This document shows, piece after piece, positions 27,307 to 36,997 of a DNA stretch of 64,000 nucleotides (positions are counted from its first letter, which is position 1; the number at the start of each line of letters is the position of its first letter). This stretch comes from a bacterium (GTDB taxonomy: Bacteria; Bdellovibrionota_G; JALEGL01). Made by a program: the position numbers and the translations under genes. The notes beneath the pieces are model-generated. The model did not search any database, was not told the DNA's origin, and saw only the letters and a program-made list of their open reading frames with translations. The stretch spans positions 301,087 through 365,086 of the forward strand of contig JALEGL010000006.1 of assembly GCA_022763185.1 (NCBI GenBank). The letters are read 5' to 3'.

Positions 27307-28164
27307 ATGTTTGATAATCTTAAAGCCAGTCAGTGGAAGCAAAAAATCAGACAGGTTTTTTCTAAAATTGAATTTGATGAAGAACAGTTTGAAGCGCTAT
27401 TGTTTCAAGCAGACTTTTCTTACGATGTTATTGAAAGTGTACTGCAAGAATTGAAAGCCTGTAAGGTTAGTCATGCCAATGACTACATTCAAAATCTTAA
27501 AGAAATTCTGTTTAAAAAAATTGAAACTTTACATGCCCAGCCAATCAAAATTCATAAGCCTTTTTGCGTGTTATTGGTCGGAATCAATGGTGTAGGTAAA
27601 ACAACAACTGCCGGTAGGCTTGCGCATTTTTGGCAAAAGCAGGGACATCATATTACTTTAGCCGCTGCTGACACCTTTAGAGCCGGTGCTGTTGATCAAA
27701 TTAAGCTGTGGTCAGAACGGGCGAGTGTTGATTTGATTTCTCAAGGGATGGGCGCGGATCCGGCCTCTGTGGTTTATGATGCCTGGGTAAACACTTTAAA
27801 TAAAGGTGGCATTATGTTGGCAGATACAGCCGGTAGAATGCATACCAAAGAACCTTTGATGCAGCAGTTGGATAAAATGATCAGAGTTTTAAAAAAACAT
27901 GACGAGCATTTACCGCATGAAACCTTACTGGTTCTTGATGGCACCACCGGTCAGAATGCCGTATTGCAATCGCAAGCCTTCGCCCAAACAACAAGGTTAA
28001 CTGGCATTGTAGCCACAAAGATGGATGGTAGTGCCAAAGGCGGCGCTATTTATTGCAGCGCTTTAAATATGAACTTGCCCATTCGTTTTGTTGGCGTAGG
28101 TGAGAGCATGGAAGATCTTAAGCCCTTTGATGCCAAAAGTTTTGTTGATGCCATGTTTGACTGA
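27307..28164 (+). CDS. ftsY: Signal recognition particle receptor FtsY (short, NG domain only)
   Basis: SRP-receptor GTPase that docks ribosome-nascent chains at the inner membrane. It has the G1 motif GINGVGKTTT, the insertion-box segment AADTFRAGAVDQIKLW, DTAGRMHT, the TKMDGSAKGG motif and the C-terminal GVGESMEDLKPF. The start is ATG 27307 (285 residues); a TTG 12 codons earlier adds nothing family-like. It lacks the long acidic A domain of E. coli FtsY and starts almost directly with the N domain, so membrane binding must rest on the N-terminal amphipathic helix. Confidence 0.95.
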   Translation: MFDNLKASQWKQKIRQVFSKIEFDEEQFEALLFQADFSYDVIESVLQELKACKVSHANDYIQNLKEILFKKIETLHAQPIKIHKPFCVLLVGINGVGKTTTAGRLAHFWQKQGHHITLAAADTFRAGAVDQIKLWSERASVDLISQGMGADPASVVYDAWVNTLNKGGIMLADTAGRMHTKEPLMQQLDKMIRVLKKHDEHLPHETLLVLDGTTGQNAVLQSQAFAQTTRLTGIVATKMDGSAKGGAIYCSALNMNLPIRFVGVGESMEDLKPFDAKSFVDAMFD

Positions 28165-28199
28165 TCTTTGGTTTTATAAGTTAAGGCTTTGGTTTTTGC

Positions 28200-28228
28200 A
28201 TGCATGGCCATATAACATGACCATGCAT
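28200..28228. repeat. Inverted repeat between convergent ftsY and tkt
   Basis: ATGCATGG (28200-28207) and CCATGCAT (28221-28228) are perfect 8-bp arms with a 13-base loop, located between the convergent 3' ends of ftsY and tkt. No T-run follows on either strand, so it is not a classical terminator; it may serve as a shared 3' end hairpin. Confidence 0.4.
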
Positions 28229-28254
28229 TGAGTTCTAAAGCTTGTTGCTTTGTT

Positions 28255-30231
28255 TTAATGCTGCCAAGTTTTTATTTTCTCAAGAATACCTTCTTTATCA
28301 AAACCAAAATGTTTGGCCACCGCCTGACCAGGTCCACTGGCACCAAAACTTTGCATGTCTATAACCAGATTGGGTCGGCCAATGGTTTTATGCCAAGCAT
28401 CGGCATTGGCAGCTTCAATAACCACTGTAGGGCATGTAGTTGGGAATAGTTTTTCTTGTTCAGGTTTCTTTAAAGCTTGTAAACGATCCAAGCATGGAAC
28501 CGATATCAGTTTGATATTGGCATAATCATTTTTGATGGTGTCAAAAACCTCATGCGCCAAATGCAACTCAGAGCCACTGGCAGCAATAATAAGGTGCTTA
28601 TCTTGTGCAATGCTTTCATCACTGTGCTGCGCAAAAATATAAGCACCTCGGTCAGAAACAGGCTCAGACAAAGAAGCTTGCATGGGTAGATTTTGTCGAC
28701 TGAGACAGAAAACACTAGGTGTAGCTTTGTCTGCCAAGGCTTTGTCCCAAGCCCATTGGGACTCTTCAATATTGGCCGGTCGGTACACATTAACATTAGG
28801 AATGCATCGCATAGCATTGATATGTTCTATGGGTTGGTGAGTTGGGCCATCTTCACCGACATGAATACTGTCGTGGGTAAGGGCATAAATCACTTGCAGA
28901 CCACTTAAAGCAGATAATCTTAATGAGGGTTTAAGATAATCTGAAAAAACTAAAAAGGTAGAAATGACAGGGATATGACCACCATGCAAGACCATACCAT
29001 TGGCAATGGCCGCCATGGCATGCTCACGAATACCAAAGGCAATGTTTTTTGCGCTGAAGTCTTCTTTGCTCACATAAGCACTATCTTTGAAAATTGCTTT
29101 GGTTGAGCCAGCCAAGTCTGCAGAACCTGCACACAGGTTAGAGATTTTTTTGCCTAAGTATTGCAGGATTTGCCCATTAATGCTGCGAGTGGCATCGGTA
29201 TCTTTTTGAATGTCATCATGATTGACATCAAACTTTTTTTGATTGAAATTTTGGTAATTTTCATATCCTTCTGGGTCAGAACTTTTGAAAGCAGCATGCT
29301 GTTCTAACCAATTTTTTTTTGCATTTTGTTTTTGTTCAAGAGCTGTTTGACAGTGTTGATGCACCACCTCAGGTACGGTGAATTCAGGGTAGTCCCAATC
29401 TATCAGCTGTTTAAAAGCAGCTATTTCTTCTTGACCCAAAGGTGCACCATGCGAACCACTGGTGCCTTGTTTGTTTGGCGCACCATGGGCAATAATTGTT
29501 TTGGCTATAATGAGTGATGGTTTAGACTTTTCATTTTTTGCCTCTGTGAGGGCTTCTCTAATTTCAGAATGTAGGTGCCCGTCAATTTCTTGAACATGCC
29601 AGCCTTGTGCTTCAAAGCGCATACGAATATTTTCATCAAAAGTGATGTCAGTAGAGCCGTCAATACTGATATTGTTGCTATCGTAAATATAATTCAAATT
29701 GCCCAAGCCTAAATGCCCGGCCAAAGAAGCAGCTTCAGAAGAAATCCCTTCCATTAAATCCCCATCACTCACAATGCCATAGATGGTGCTTTCTAAATGT
29801 TTTTGTTTGAATTGACTGCTTTGCATTTTAGCGGCTAAAGCCATACCAACACCGTTGGCAAAACCTTGACCTAAGGGCCCTGTGGTTACTTCAACGCCTT
29901 CAGTATGTTTGTATTCTGGATGCCCAGGTGTTAGGCTACCAAGTTGTCTAAAGTGCTTGATATCATCCATAGAAAGTTTATAGCCATAAAGGTGTAAGAG
30001 TGCATATTGCAGCATGGAACCATGGCCAGCAGAAAGGATAAAGCGATCTCTTCCCTCCCAATGGGGTTGAGACGGATCAAAGTTTAAAAAATCATTCCAT
30101 AAAATATAGGCACAGTCAGCCATACCCATGGGCATGCCTGGATGCCCTGATTGAGCTCTTTCAACAGCATCTATACTTAAACATTTAATGGTATTTACAC
30201 ATAATTGATCAATATTTGCAGCTTTGTTCAT
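28255..30231 (-). CDS. tkt: Transketolase
   Basis: Thiamine-diphosphate enzyme of the pentose phosphate pathway; 658 residues, as expected. The N-terminal SGHPGMPMGMADCAYILW, the ThDP motif SDGDLMEGISSEAASLAGHLGLGNL with Mg-binding Asp and Asn, and the second-domain EHAMAAIANGM and HDSIHVGEDGPTHQPIEH are all intact. It converges on ftsY and diverges from the cyclophilin gene across a 107-base spacer. Confidence 0.97.
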   Translation of the reverse strand: MNKAANIDQLCVNTIKCLSIDAVERAQSGHPGMPMGMADCAYILWNDFLNFDPSQPHWEGRDRFILSAGHGSMLQYALLHLYGYKLSMDDIKHFRQLGSLTPGHPEYKHTEGVEVTTGPLGQGFANGVGMALAAKMQSSQFKQKHLESTIYGIVSDGDLMEGISSEAASLAGHLGLGNLNYIYDSNNISIDGSTDITFDENIRMRFEAQGWHVQEIDGHLHSEIREALTEAKNEKSKPSLIIAKTIIAHGAPNKQGTSGSHGAPLGQEEIAAFKQLIDWDYPEFTVPEVVHQHCQTALEQKQNAKKNWLEQHAAFKSSDPEGYENYQNFNQKKFDVNHDDIQKDTDATRSINGQILQYLGKKISNLCAGSADLAGSTKAIFKDSAYVSKEDFSAKNIAFGIREHAMAAIANGMVLHGGHIPVISTFLVFSDYLKPSLRLSALSGLQVIYALTHDSIHVGEDGPTHQPIEHINAMRCIPNVNVYRPANIEESQWAWDKALADKATPSVFCLSRQNLPMQASLSEPVSDRGAYIFAQHSDESIAQDKHLIIAASGSELHLAHEVFDTIKNDYANIKLISVPCLDRLQALKKPEQEKLFPTTCPTVVIEAANADAWHKTIGRPNLVIDMQSFGASGPGQAVAKHFGFDKEGILEKIKTWQH

Positions 30232-30338
30232 ACCTTCTCTTTAATGCAAAGAAAAAAAGATGTCGATCAATATTATTGCTCAGTTTATAAAGTAGCTTTT
30301 GCTTGGCAAATAAGCTGCTATTGGTTAAGTGTGCAAAT

Positions 30339-30911
30339 ATGAAATTTAAACAAATAGCTACATTCAGTTTGATATTCAGTCTGGTATTGTTGATTGGGTG
30401 TGACAAAAAAGGAAAGGGTAAAGCAGTGTCTGAACATTCTAAAGCAATCATGGAAACAACAATGGGAACCATAGAGTTGGAGTTCTTCCCAGATAAAGCT
30501 CCTAAGCATGTTGAAAACTTTATTAAGCTTGCTCAAGATGAATTTTATGATGGAACCCGTTTTCATCGAGTGATTCCAGGTTTTATGATTCAAGGCGGAG
30601 ACCCCAACAGTAAGCTGGACGATAAGAGTAAGCACGGCACAGGTGGCCCTGGCTACACAGTAGATGCCGAGTTTAATGATACCAAGCATGTTAGAGGTGT
30701 TTTGTCTATGGCTAGAAGCTCAGACCCTGATAGTGCTGGGAGCCAATTTTTTATCATGGTTGATGATGCGTCACATTTAGATGGACAATATACAGCCTTT
30801 GGTCGAGTGACGGATGGTATGGATGTTGTGGACAAGATTGTTGCTGCTGAACGTGACGCTAGAGATAATCCCCTAGAAAAAATTGAGATTAAAAACATTA
30901 CCATTAAGTAA
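30339..30911 (+). CDS. Cyclophilin-type peptidyl-prolyl isomerase, lipoprotein
   Basis: A 190-residue PPIase with a lipoprotein signal: lipobox LLIGC, Cys at about residue 21, so it is anchored in the envelope and acts on periplasmic clients. The cyclophilin core is clear: FHRVIPGFMIQGGDP with the catalytic Arg, then GVLSMARSSDPDSAGSQFFI and FGRVTDGMDVVDKI. The start is ATG 30339, which gives a normal signal peptide; an upstream frame extension lacks one. No Asp follows the lipid Cys+1 Lys rule strictly (DKK), so the final membrane is uncertain: Asp at +2 would favour inner-membrane retention. Confidence 0.93.
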   Translation: MKFKQIATFSLIFSLVLLIGCDKKGKGKAVSEHSKAIMETTMGTIELEFFPDKAPKHVENFIKLAQDEFYDGTRFHRVIPGFMIQGGDPNSKLDDKSKHGTGGPGYTVDAEFNDTKHVRGVLSMARSSDPDSAGSQFFIMVDDASHLDGQYTAFGRVTDGMDVVDKIVAAERDARDNPLEKIEIKNITIK

Positions 30912-30921
30912 TAATGATAGA

Positions 30922-30946
30922 AGAGTAGGGGGCTTTCCCCCCTCTT
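30922..30946. terminator. Hairpin between convergent cyclophilin and PilZ genes
   Basis: AGAGTAGGGGG and CCCCCCTCT form an imperfect GC-rich stem around a CTTT loop, located 11 bases after the cyclophilin stop and just before the 3' end of the convergent PilZ gene. There is no clear T-run, so terminator efficiency is uncertain; it may act on both strands. Confidence 0.5.
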
Positions 30947-30949
30947 CAC

Positions 30950-31360
30950 CTAAGCGTATGCGTGCAGCATGATTTTTGCTTGCAGGAAGCGTTGTTTTAA
31001 ATAAGAAAGAATGGTTCTTTTTGACTCAAACCCATGGCTATAATCAATATTTAAACCACAGCGCAGCCAATAAGGGCTTGCTTCTGGAGATGTTTCAATG
31101 CGAGTCCATTTAACCACAACATCTACTGGAATAATGCCATAAGGTTCTAGGTTGAGATAAATTTTCAATTTTTGGCCAGGAACCAAACTATTGGCGCATA
31201 CAATTTGTAAGCCGTGCGCAGAAAAGTTTTTAGTTTGTGCCTGGAAAAGCTGACCATCCTGCTCTTGAGCAGTAATGTCAGCGTTTTTAGTGAAATGCAA
31301 TGCTGAACTGTACTTCAATCGAAGGTTTTGTCGTGCATTGTTTTGAGGTGCTAAAGTCAT
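30950..31360 (-). CDS. PilZ-domain protein (distal of tandem pair)
   Basis: A 136-residue single-domain PilZ protein. The c-di-GMP-binding elements are present: RQNLR as RxxxR at about residues 10-14, and NFSAHG as the (D/N)xSxxG motif at about 44-49, followed by a beta-barrel-like stretch and a C-terminal helix. It probably responds to c-di-GMP in control of motility or envelope functions. GGAGG 4 bases before ATG 31360 supports the start. It lies 32 bases downstream of a second PilZ gene. Confidence 0.85.
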   Translation of the reverse strand: MTLAPQNNARQNLRLKYSSALHFTKNADITAQEQDGQLFQAQTKNFSAHGLQIVCANSLVPGQKLKIYLNLEPYGIIPVDVVVKWTRIETSPEASPYWLRCGLNIDYSHGFESKRTILSYLKQRFLQAKIMLHAYA

Positions 31361-31392
31361 AAAGCCTCCAAAAAAATTAGTCTATTTGTAAA

Positions 31393-31797
31393 CTAAAAGG
31401 AAATTTCTTCGCCAAAGAAATCTTCAGGTGTGTCGGCAAATGAGCCAGGATCATGTGGAAGTTTCCATGGATTGGGCATAGGCTTGACAAATCGGACACC
31501 AATTTCGTAAACAGGCTTTTCTGAGGTGTCTAAAGCATCGCTGTCATGTTTCCAAACAACTTGACCTAGCATTTGCAAGGGAAGTTGGTTGTGAGCAATG
31601 AAGACTTTTACAGAAACACGTTGTCCTACATAAATATCCAAAGAGGTTTCCATAGCAAGACCTTGCGAGCTTAAGTCAGTGCAAATGGAAGATAAATCAG
31701 CCTCTTTGCCAATTTGAGCTGGGAGTTGGACTGGGAATCTGGGGATGCGGCGTTTTTCAAATTTGTCTGCGGATACTTGTTCTTTAAATGAAGCCAT
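31393..31797 (-). CDS. PilZ-domain protein (promoter-proximal of tandem pair)
   Basis: A 134-residue PilZ protein with RRIPR (RxxxR) near residue 16 and DLSSQG (DxSxxG) near residue 40, both intact, so c-di-GMP binding is likely. The C-terminus is acidic and Pro-rich. ATG 31797 has AGGAA 6 bases upstream; the ATG two codons earlier (31803) directly abuts that site and is less likely. It diverges from htrA across about 250 bases. Confidence 0.85.
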   Translation of the reverse strand: MASFKEQVSADKFEKRRIPRFPVQLPAQIGKEADLSSICTDLSSQGLAMETSLDIYVGQRVSVKVFIAHNQLPLQMLGQVVWKHDSDALDTSEKPVYEIGVRFVKPMPNPWKLPHDPGSFADTPEDFFGEEISF

Positions 31798-31979
31798 ATA
31801 CATTTCCTATTACTAAAGGGTTAAAAATACAAGATAAAATTAACTTCAGTTGTTTTTTACAGTTTGAAACGCTAGGTAAACCGCCCTTCATAAAACAACC
31901 ACAGGAATATCATCTATCCAATTTCAATTAATTATAACACAACGCATTATTTGTCAAGATATCTTCTTGTTGCTCAGTA

Positions 31980-32007
31980 TTGACGAAGTAAGATAAATGT
32001 CTATGAT
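31980..32007 (+). promoter_or_regulatory. Probable sigma-70 promoter of htrA-cvpA
   Basis: TTGACG (31980-31985), a 16-base spacer and TATGAT (32002-32007) lie 43 bases before the htrA start. A perfect 10-bp palindrome AAGATATCTT (31956-31965) sits just upstream and could be an activator or repressor site. No sigma-E-type consensus was obvious. Confidence 0.55.
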
Positions 32008-32049
32008 CATTTAGGTTTAATTATGTGGATGCTCGATAAGGAGAAAACA

Positions 32050-33492
32050 ATGAAGAATATATTTAAGGTGGGGCTTGCCTGTACTTTAATTGGATTACAT
32101 AGCGCACAAGCTGCTTTTTGGCATAATGGTCAAGATCATCGTGATCGCTTGGTGAATAAGGATTTAAAAAACCTATCTCCCAAAGCTTATGTCAATGTTG
32201 CCAAAGCCAATGCCAATGCAGTGGTTAATATTAGAGTTGAAAAGCTCGTTAGCAATGGCCAAGGCAATATCAAGTCATTTGGCCCCAATCTCAATCAAGA
32301 ATTTTTTGAGAAATTTTTTGGTTTTAAAAACCCGCAAGAGATGCCAAAGCAAGAACAACGAGGCTTAGGGTCCGGTTTTGTGATCAGTGAGCAAGGCTAT
32401 GTTGTGACCAATAATCATGTGGTTAAGGGTGCCAATAGAGTTGTTGTTATTTTTTCTGATGAAAAAGAATATGAAGCAAAAGTGATTGGACAAGATGCTA
32501 AAACCGATTTAGCGCTTTTAAAAATCACAGATCAGAAAAGAAAGTTTCCTGCAGTGGTTTTGGGAGACTCAGATCAGTTAGAAGTAGGTGATGTGGTTGT
32601 TGCTATAGGTAATCCTTTTGGTTTGTCGCATACGACTACACAAGGTATTGTCAGCGCCAAAGAGCGTTCCATTGGTATCAGTGAATATGATGATTTAATC
32701 CAAACCGATGCATCCATTAATCCAGGAAACTCAGGAGGTCCTTTGCTCAATATTCATGGTGAAGTCGTAGGGATCAATACAGCCATCATTGCTTCTGGGC
32801 AGGGACTAGGTTTTGCTATCCCCATTAATATGGCCAAAACCATTCTATTAAGTTTAAAAGAAACAGGAAAAGTGGAAAGAGCTTGGTTGGGTGTACAAAT
32901 TCAACAGTTGACGCAAGACCATGTTAAAGCCATGCGTCTCAAAAGTAATCAAGGTGCTCTGATTGCGGAAGTAATTAAGGGGAGTCCAGCAGAAAAAGCC
33001 GGTTTAAAAGCGGGTGATGTTGTGGTTAAATTTGGCAATAAAACCATAGAAAAATGGACGCAGTTGAGCGCCGTGGTGGCAACATCAAGTACAAATAAAA
33101 AAATAACAATGAAAATTATTCGTGATGGCCGAGTCGTGTTTCCCAAGGTTAAACTTGAAAAACGCAAAGAAGACCTGAAACCACAGAGCAGCGTTGAGAA
33201 GTCTGTAAAACAAGGTTATGATGCTTTGGGCTTGGTTGTTGAGCCTTTAAATAAAGGGGCAAAAGAAAAAGGCTTAAAAATTGTAAAAGTTAAACCAAAT
33301 AGCCAAGCCTTTAAAGAAGGCTTAAGGAAAGGGGATATTATTTTACAGCTTAATCAGCAAAACATGACCAGCACTGAAAAATATGCAAAACTGATTAAGG
33401 ATATACGTCCTGGAGATTATATTTTAATGCGTGTTCAAAAACAGCAAAGAGCCTTGTTTATTGCATTTCGTTTTGAAGGAGAAAAAGATTAG
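32050..33492 (+). CDS. htrA: HtrA/DegP-type periplasmic serine protease
   Basis: Envelope quality-control protease and chaperone of 480 residues. A signal peptide (residues about 1-20) precedes a trypsin-like domain with the triad His123, Asp153 and Ser228 (GNSGGP), then two PDZ domains (about residues 270-360 and about 385-475). AAGGAG 6 bases before ATG 32050 sets the start. It overlaps the CvpA-family gene by one base, so the two are coupled. Confidence 0.95.
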   Translation: MKNIFKVGLACTLIGLHSAQAAFWHNGQDHRDRLVNKDLKNLSPKAYVNVAKANANAVVNIRVEKLVSNGQGNIKSFGPNLNQEFFEKFFGFKNPQEMPKQEQRGLGSGFVISEQGYVVTNNHVVKGANRVVVIFSDEKEYEAKVIGQDAKTDLALLKITDQKRKFPAVVLGDSDQLEVGDVVVAIGNPFGLSHTTTQGIVSAKERSIGISEYDDLIQTDASINPGNSGGPLLNIHGEVVGINTAIIASGQGLGFAIPINMAKTILLSLKETGKVERAWLGVQIQQLTQDHVKAMRLKSNQGALIAEVIKGSPAEKAGLKAGDVVVKFGNKTIEKWTQLSAVVATSSTNKKITMKIIRDGRVVFPKVKLEKRKEDLKPQSSVEKSVKQGYDALGLVVEPLNKGAKEKGLKIVKVKPNSQAFKEGLRKGDIILQLNQQNMTSTEKYAKLIKDIRPGDYILMRVQKQQRALFIAFRFEGEKD

Positions 33493-34097
33493 TGGCACAA
33501 CTTGATCTGTTATGTCTGGTAATTTTAGCTTTGTTTGCCATCTATGGGTTTTTTAAAGGCTTCTTTACGCAAGCCATGAGCCTTTTGGCAATTGTATTTG
33601 CTTATATTGGAGCGCCTAAGCTTTCTCCAGGAATAGAGCATTTCATCAACGGCTTTGTAAAATTACCGGATATAGTTGGCTCTCGAATAGCTTTACTGAT
33701 AGCAGGTTTGGCTATCTTTATGGGGGTACAACTTTTTTCTAAGCTGGTTCACAACCACGTCATTAACTCCTTAAGTATTACAAAATATGCCAACCGATTT
33801 CTTGGTTTTTTAACAGGTATCGCCAAAGGTGTTTGCGTTATTTATCTGCTATACGTCCTTATTTCATGGCATCCTGACGCCAATAATATTTACGCCAATA
33901 CCCAAGTTATGACTTGGATTGAGCATTCACCCCTACAAAGAAGGTTTGCAAAGCCAGTAATTTCTAAAGCCAAACAAAAGACCATCCAAAAAAAAGTTGT
34001 TGAAGGTAGAGAAAAAGTAGAAAAAAAAGTCACTGAGCACATTCAATCGGAGTTGGCCAATCAGTCTTTAGATCAACTTCTTGAAACTATGGATTGA
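33492..34097 (+). CDS. CvpA-family inner-membrane protein
   Basis: A 201-residue protein with four predicted membrane helices in the first about 130 residues (pattern LDLLCLVILALFAIYGFFKGFFTQ at the start, typical of CvpA) and a basic, helical C-terminal tail (about 150-201). CvpA proteins are linked to envelope homeostasis and colicin V export, with unclear biochemical role. GTG 33492 overlaps the htrA stop by one base; pairing with htrA hints at a common envelope-stress role. Confidence 0.87.
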   Translation: MAQLDLLCLVILALFAIYGFFKGFFTQAMSLLAIVFAYIGAPKLSPGIEHFINGFVKLPDIVGSRIALLIAGLAIFMGVQLFSKLVHNHVINSLSITKYANRFLGFLTGIAKGVCVIYLLYVLISWHPDANNIYANTQVMTWIEHSPLQRRFAKPVISKAKQKTIQKKVVEGREKVEKKVTEHIQSELANQSLDQLLETMD

Positions 34098-34111
34098 AGT
34101 TAAGTCCCGGA

Positions 34112-34975
34112 TCAAAATTTAAATGAAATAACAAAATTATGCATCGGTCTACTCTGTTTTTGAAATTGTAAGACCTGTTGATTCATTTCCTGATCTATTT
34201 TATCGTTGTACCGTTCAACGGAAAATGGAGCGTCGGCAATATCGGCAATATAAGAAAACAGTCCAATGAGAAAGCCAGTGACTTGTGTTGATCTAGAGTC
34301 ATCATAGTAGCCTTTAACAAAAAGTCCAATGCCTGCAACTCTTAATCCTGTAAAGATGCCTGCAGGGATATAGTCTTCTGTATACCAATGGCCCATGCCA
34401 GGAACAACAATTCCAGCAGTCGTTGCTAAGGTCATGGCGCGCTTAGGGTCTTTGTATGGTAAGTTTTTAGCTACGAGAGTATCTTGTTGAGCAATGCCAA
34501 CATTAACAGGGGGTTGAGGTTTGGAGGCTTTTTCCCGTTCTTGTAATTTTTTTAAATTGTATTGTGCATCTTTAAGGTAAATAGAATGCGGATTTTCATC
34601 AATAAACTGCCGCCATAGTTGAATTTTTTCTGTTAAGGAGAGGGTCTTTGCTAAACCTTGAGCTTTAAAAAATAACGCAGTATCTTTGGCTTTTTGGTTT
34701 TCCTGATTTTCTAAGCTTTCTTTGGGTACTAGCTGTTGAAGTGATGCAATGTTATGTTCAAGCTCTTTTTTGTACAGACTGTTGGGGTTTTCTTTGAGGT
34801 AGGTTTCTAAAGCTTCTAGACGTTTTTCAAGACTTAAGTCTCGCATGTTGATTAGCATGTTACTGTAGGCCGTTGTGTCATCATAGGCAAATACAGTCAA
34901 TGGACCAGATAAAAGCATGGCAATAAGTAACAGAAACATAAGCTTGTTTTGACGCATAAGTGCGTATTCTAACAT
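34112..34975 (-). CDS. Exported protein with TPR-like N-terminus and hydrophobic C-terminal domain
   Basis: About 287 residues from ATG 34975; ATG 34957, six codons later, is equally possible. A signal peptide (MFLLLIAMLLSGPLTVFA) is followed by helical repeats typical of TPR-like segments (ENPNSLYKKELEHN and ENPHSIYLKDAQYN are two copies of one unit). A Gly/Pro-rich hydrophobic domain near residue 200 carries VVPGMGHWYTEDYIPAG, which resembles DUF5683-type membrane proteins. It ends in an aromatic residue. It is convergent with the cvpA-like gene; function unknown. Confidence 0.65.
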   Translation of the reverse strand: MLEYALMRQNKLMFLLLIAMLLSGPLTVFAYDDTTAYSNMLINMRDLSLEKRLEALETYLKENPNSLYKKELEHNIASLQQLVPKESLENQENQKAKDTALFFKAQGLAKTLSLTEKIQLWRQFIDENPHSIYLKDAQYNLKKLQEREKASKPQPPVNVGIAQQDTLVAKNLPYKDPKRAMTLATTAGIVVPGMGHWYTEDYIPAGIFTGLRVAGIGLFVKGYYDDSRSTQVTGFLIGLFSYIADIADAPFSVERYNDKIDQEMNQQVLQFQKQSRPMHNFVISFKF

Positions 34976-35351
34976 AATTTTTTCCAAGACAAAATGATTA
35001 CAGTAACTATAAATTGAGGGTGGTGCTTTATTATCCTCAAAACACAGAAAATGAAGAGCTTTGAATAATCATAAGAAGCTTTAGTTAAGCACTGGCTGTA
35101 GATTTTTTTCCGAAGCAGGTCTTTCATATCGAAGAATAAAATATAAAACAGTTGCTTTTATATTATTTTTTGATTAAAGGTGCTTTGTAGATCTTGTGAT
35201 GGATTTGATAATCCTGCAAGCGTCTCGCCTCTGTAAAAGTATTCCAATACATTGTGTAAATGGCCACTGTGGCAAATGAGGTAAACAGTTCAATCATTAA
35301 ATTTTGATGGTAAAAAGTTAATTGAATATAAATAATTGATATGGGGTTATT
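34976..35351. other. Intergenic region upstream of rho
   Basis: 376 bases without a convincing gene. AT-rich, with several TATAAA-like boxes (for example 35142-35147) but no well-spaced -35. rho genes often have autoregulated leaders; a leader here is plausible but not shown. The last 12 bases hold the GGGG-type ribosome-binding site of rho. Confidence 0.4.
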
Positions 35352-36599
35352 GTGAATTTACGTGAATTAAAAGAGAAAAAAGTAAGTCAGTTGAACGAGT
35401 TGGCTGAGGAACTTAAAGTTGACGGCGCAGGTGCGTTAAGAAAACAAGAGTTGATTTTTGCTATATTGCAAGCAGCATCAGCAAAAAAAGAAGCCATTGA
35501 TGCTGAAGGCGTATTAGAAATTTTGCCTGATGGATTTGGTTTTTTACGTTCAGCGGATTGTAATTATATCCCTGGCCCCGATGATATTTATGTGTCCCCA
35601 GCACAGATTAAGCGCTATCATATTAAAACAGGGGATACCATTACCGGCACTATTCGTCCGCCAAAAGATTCTGAGCGTTATTTTGCACTGCATAAATTAG
35701 AAACAATCAATGGTGATAAACCGGAGAAGTTTAGAAATAAAGTGCACTTTGATAATCTTACACCCCTTTACCCAGAAGAAAGAATTCAACTTGAATCCAA
35801 TCCAAAAAATTACTCTACACGAATCATGGATATGATGTGTCCTATTGGTAAAGGACAACGGGGTTTAATTGTGTCACCACCAAGATCAGGTAAAACAACT
35901 ATTTTACAAGATATAGCCAAGTCTATCAGTAAGAATCACCCTGAAGTTGAGTTATTGGTGCTGTTGATTGATGAGCGTCCTGAAGAAGTGACCGACATGA
36001 AGCGTACAGTTAAAGGTGAGGTTGTTAGTTCTACCTTTGATGAGCCAGCTCAACGCCACGTGCAAGTTGCTGAGATGGTGATTGAAAAAGCAAAGCGTCT
36101 GGTGGAGCACAAAAAAGATGTGGTTATCTTATTAGACTCTATTACACGTCTAGCACGAGCATACAACTCTGTTGTTCCTGCATCTGGAAAAATTCTCTCC
36201 GGAGGTGTTGATTCTAATGCCTTGCATAGACCTAAACGGTTTTTTGGTGCTGCAAGAAATGTTGAAGATGGCGGTAGTTTGACCATTATGGCTACAGCTT
36301 TAATTGATACCGGTTCAAGAATGGATGAAGTCATTTTTGAAGAATTTAAAGGTACCGGTAACATGGAAATTGTTTTGGATCGCAAGATTGCAGATCGTAG
36401 AATTTATCCTGCAATTGATATCAACCGTTCTGGAACCAGAAAAGAAGAGTTGTTGTTGGAAGAAACAACACTAAATAGAGTTTGGGTGTTAAGAAAACTT
36501 TTGCAGCCACTTAATGGAGTGGATGCCATGGAATTTATTTTAGATAAAGTCAAAAAAAGTAAGTCTAACGAAGAGTTTTTGGAATCGATGAACCAGTAG
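35352..36599 (+). CDS. rho: Transcription termination factor Rho
   Basis: Hexameric RNA helicase that ends transcription at Rho-dependent sites. It has an N-terminal Rho_N helical domain (residues 1-40, [19 protein letters not shown]), a cold-shock-like RNA-binding domain (about 48-125, [12 protein letters not shown]), the ATPase domain with Walker [10 protein letters not shown], the Q- and R-loop segments ([20 protein letters not shown]) and a normal C-terminus. Length is 415. GTG 35352 is the start, with ATGGGG just upstream. Confidence 0.98.
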   Translation: MNLRELKEKKVSQLNELAEELKVDGAGALRKQELIFAILQAASAKKEAIDAEGVLEILPDGFGFLRSADCNYIPGPDDIYVSPAQIKRYHIKTGDTITGTIRPPKDSERYFALHKLETINGDKPEKFRNKVHFDNLTPLYPEERIQLESNPKNYSTRIMDMMCPIGKGQRGLIVSPPRSGKTTILQDIAKSISKNHPEVELLVLLIDERPEEVTDMKRTVKGEVVSSTFDEPAQRHVQVAEMVIEKAKRLVEHKKDVVILLDSITRLARAYNSVVPASGKILSGGVDSNALHRPKRFFGAARNVEDGGSLTIMATALIDTGSRMDEVIFEEFKGTGNMEIVLDRKIADRRIYPAIDINRSGTRKEELLLEETTLNRVWVLRKLLQPLNGVDAMEFILDKVKKSKSNEEFLESMNQ

Positions 36600-36997
36600 T
36601 CGTCTTTAAAATATAACACGAGTAAAACTTTTCTCATCGCTGGAGTTTTTAGAAAAAACTTTAGGAAGTAAGTGGAAGGTTTTTCTGTCCAAATTTAAGC
36701 GCTATTTTTGGTCAATGACAATCTGGATTTATTTTTTATAAAACCTTTAAAAACTAGAATTTAACTTTTTAGCTTGCTTTGAAAAAAATTATAAGAACGT
36801 TATTGTAATGATTGAGCTTGTGGTTAGCCTTGCGCAGCGACAGCTCCAGATTGGTCAAAATAATACCCTTGCGTTGCTCACACTGTTTTGTGCTGATGCA
36901 TATCAGGAAGTTGACCCAATAAATAATTTTTCTTTTGATATCAGGGGCTTATTGTGTCATTATAGAAAAAGTAAAGAAGATTGCGAAAGAAGGGTGC
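36600..36997. other. Intergenic region between rho and ihfB
   Basis: 398 bases, AT-rich. A short inverted repeat AGTTTTT / AAAAACT lies about 45 bases after the rho stop. The only open frame (36808-37011) runs into ihfB out of frame and looks non-coding. The 3' part carries the probable ihfB promoter. Confidence 0.45.
36911..36939 (+). promoter_or_regulatory. Possible promoter of ihfB
   Basis: TTGACC (36911-36916), a 17-base spacer and TTTGAT (36934-36939), located 58 bases before the ihfB start. The -35 is good; the -10 matches four of six positions. Confidence 0.35.

Noticed and set aside
27224-27454. A plus-strand frame overlapping the start of ftsY
   Set aside because: Out of frame with ftsY and without family features; ftsY is unambiguous.
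30318-30689. A 123-codon minus-strand frame over the cyclophilin gene
   Set aside because: Antisense to a clear PPIase; no start signal.
36050-36385. A 111-codon minus-strand frame inside rho
   Set aside because: Antisense shadow of a highly conserved coding region.
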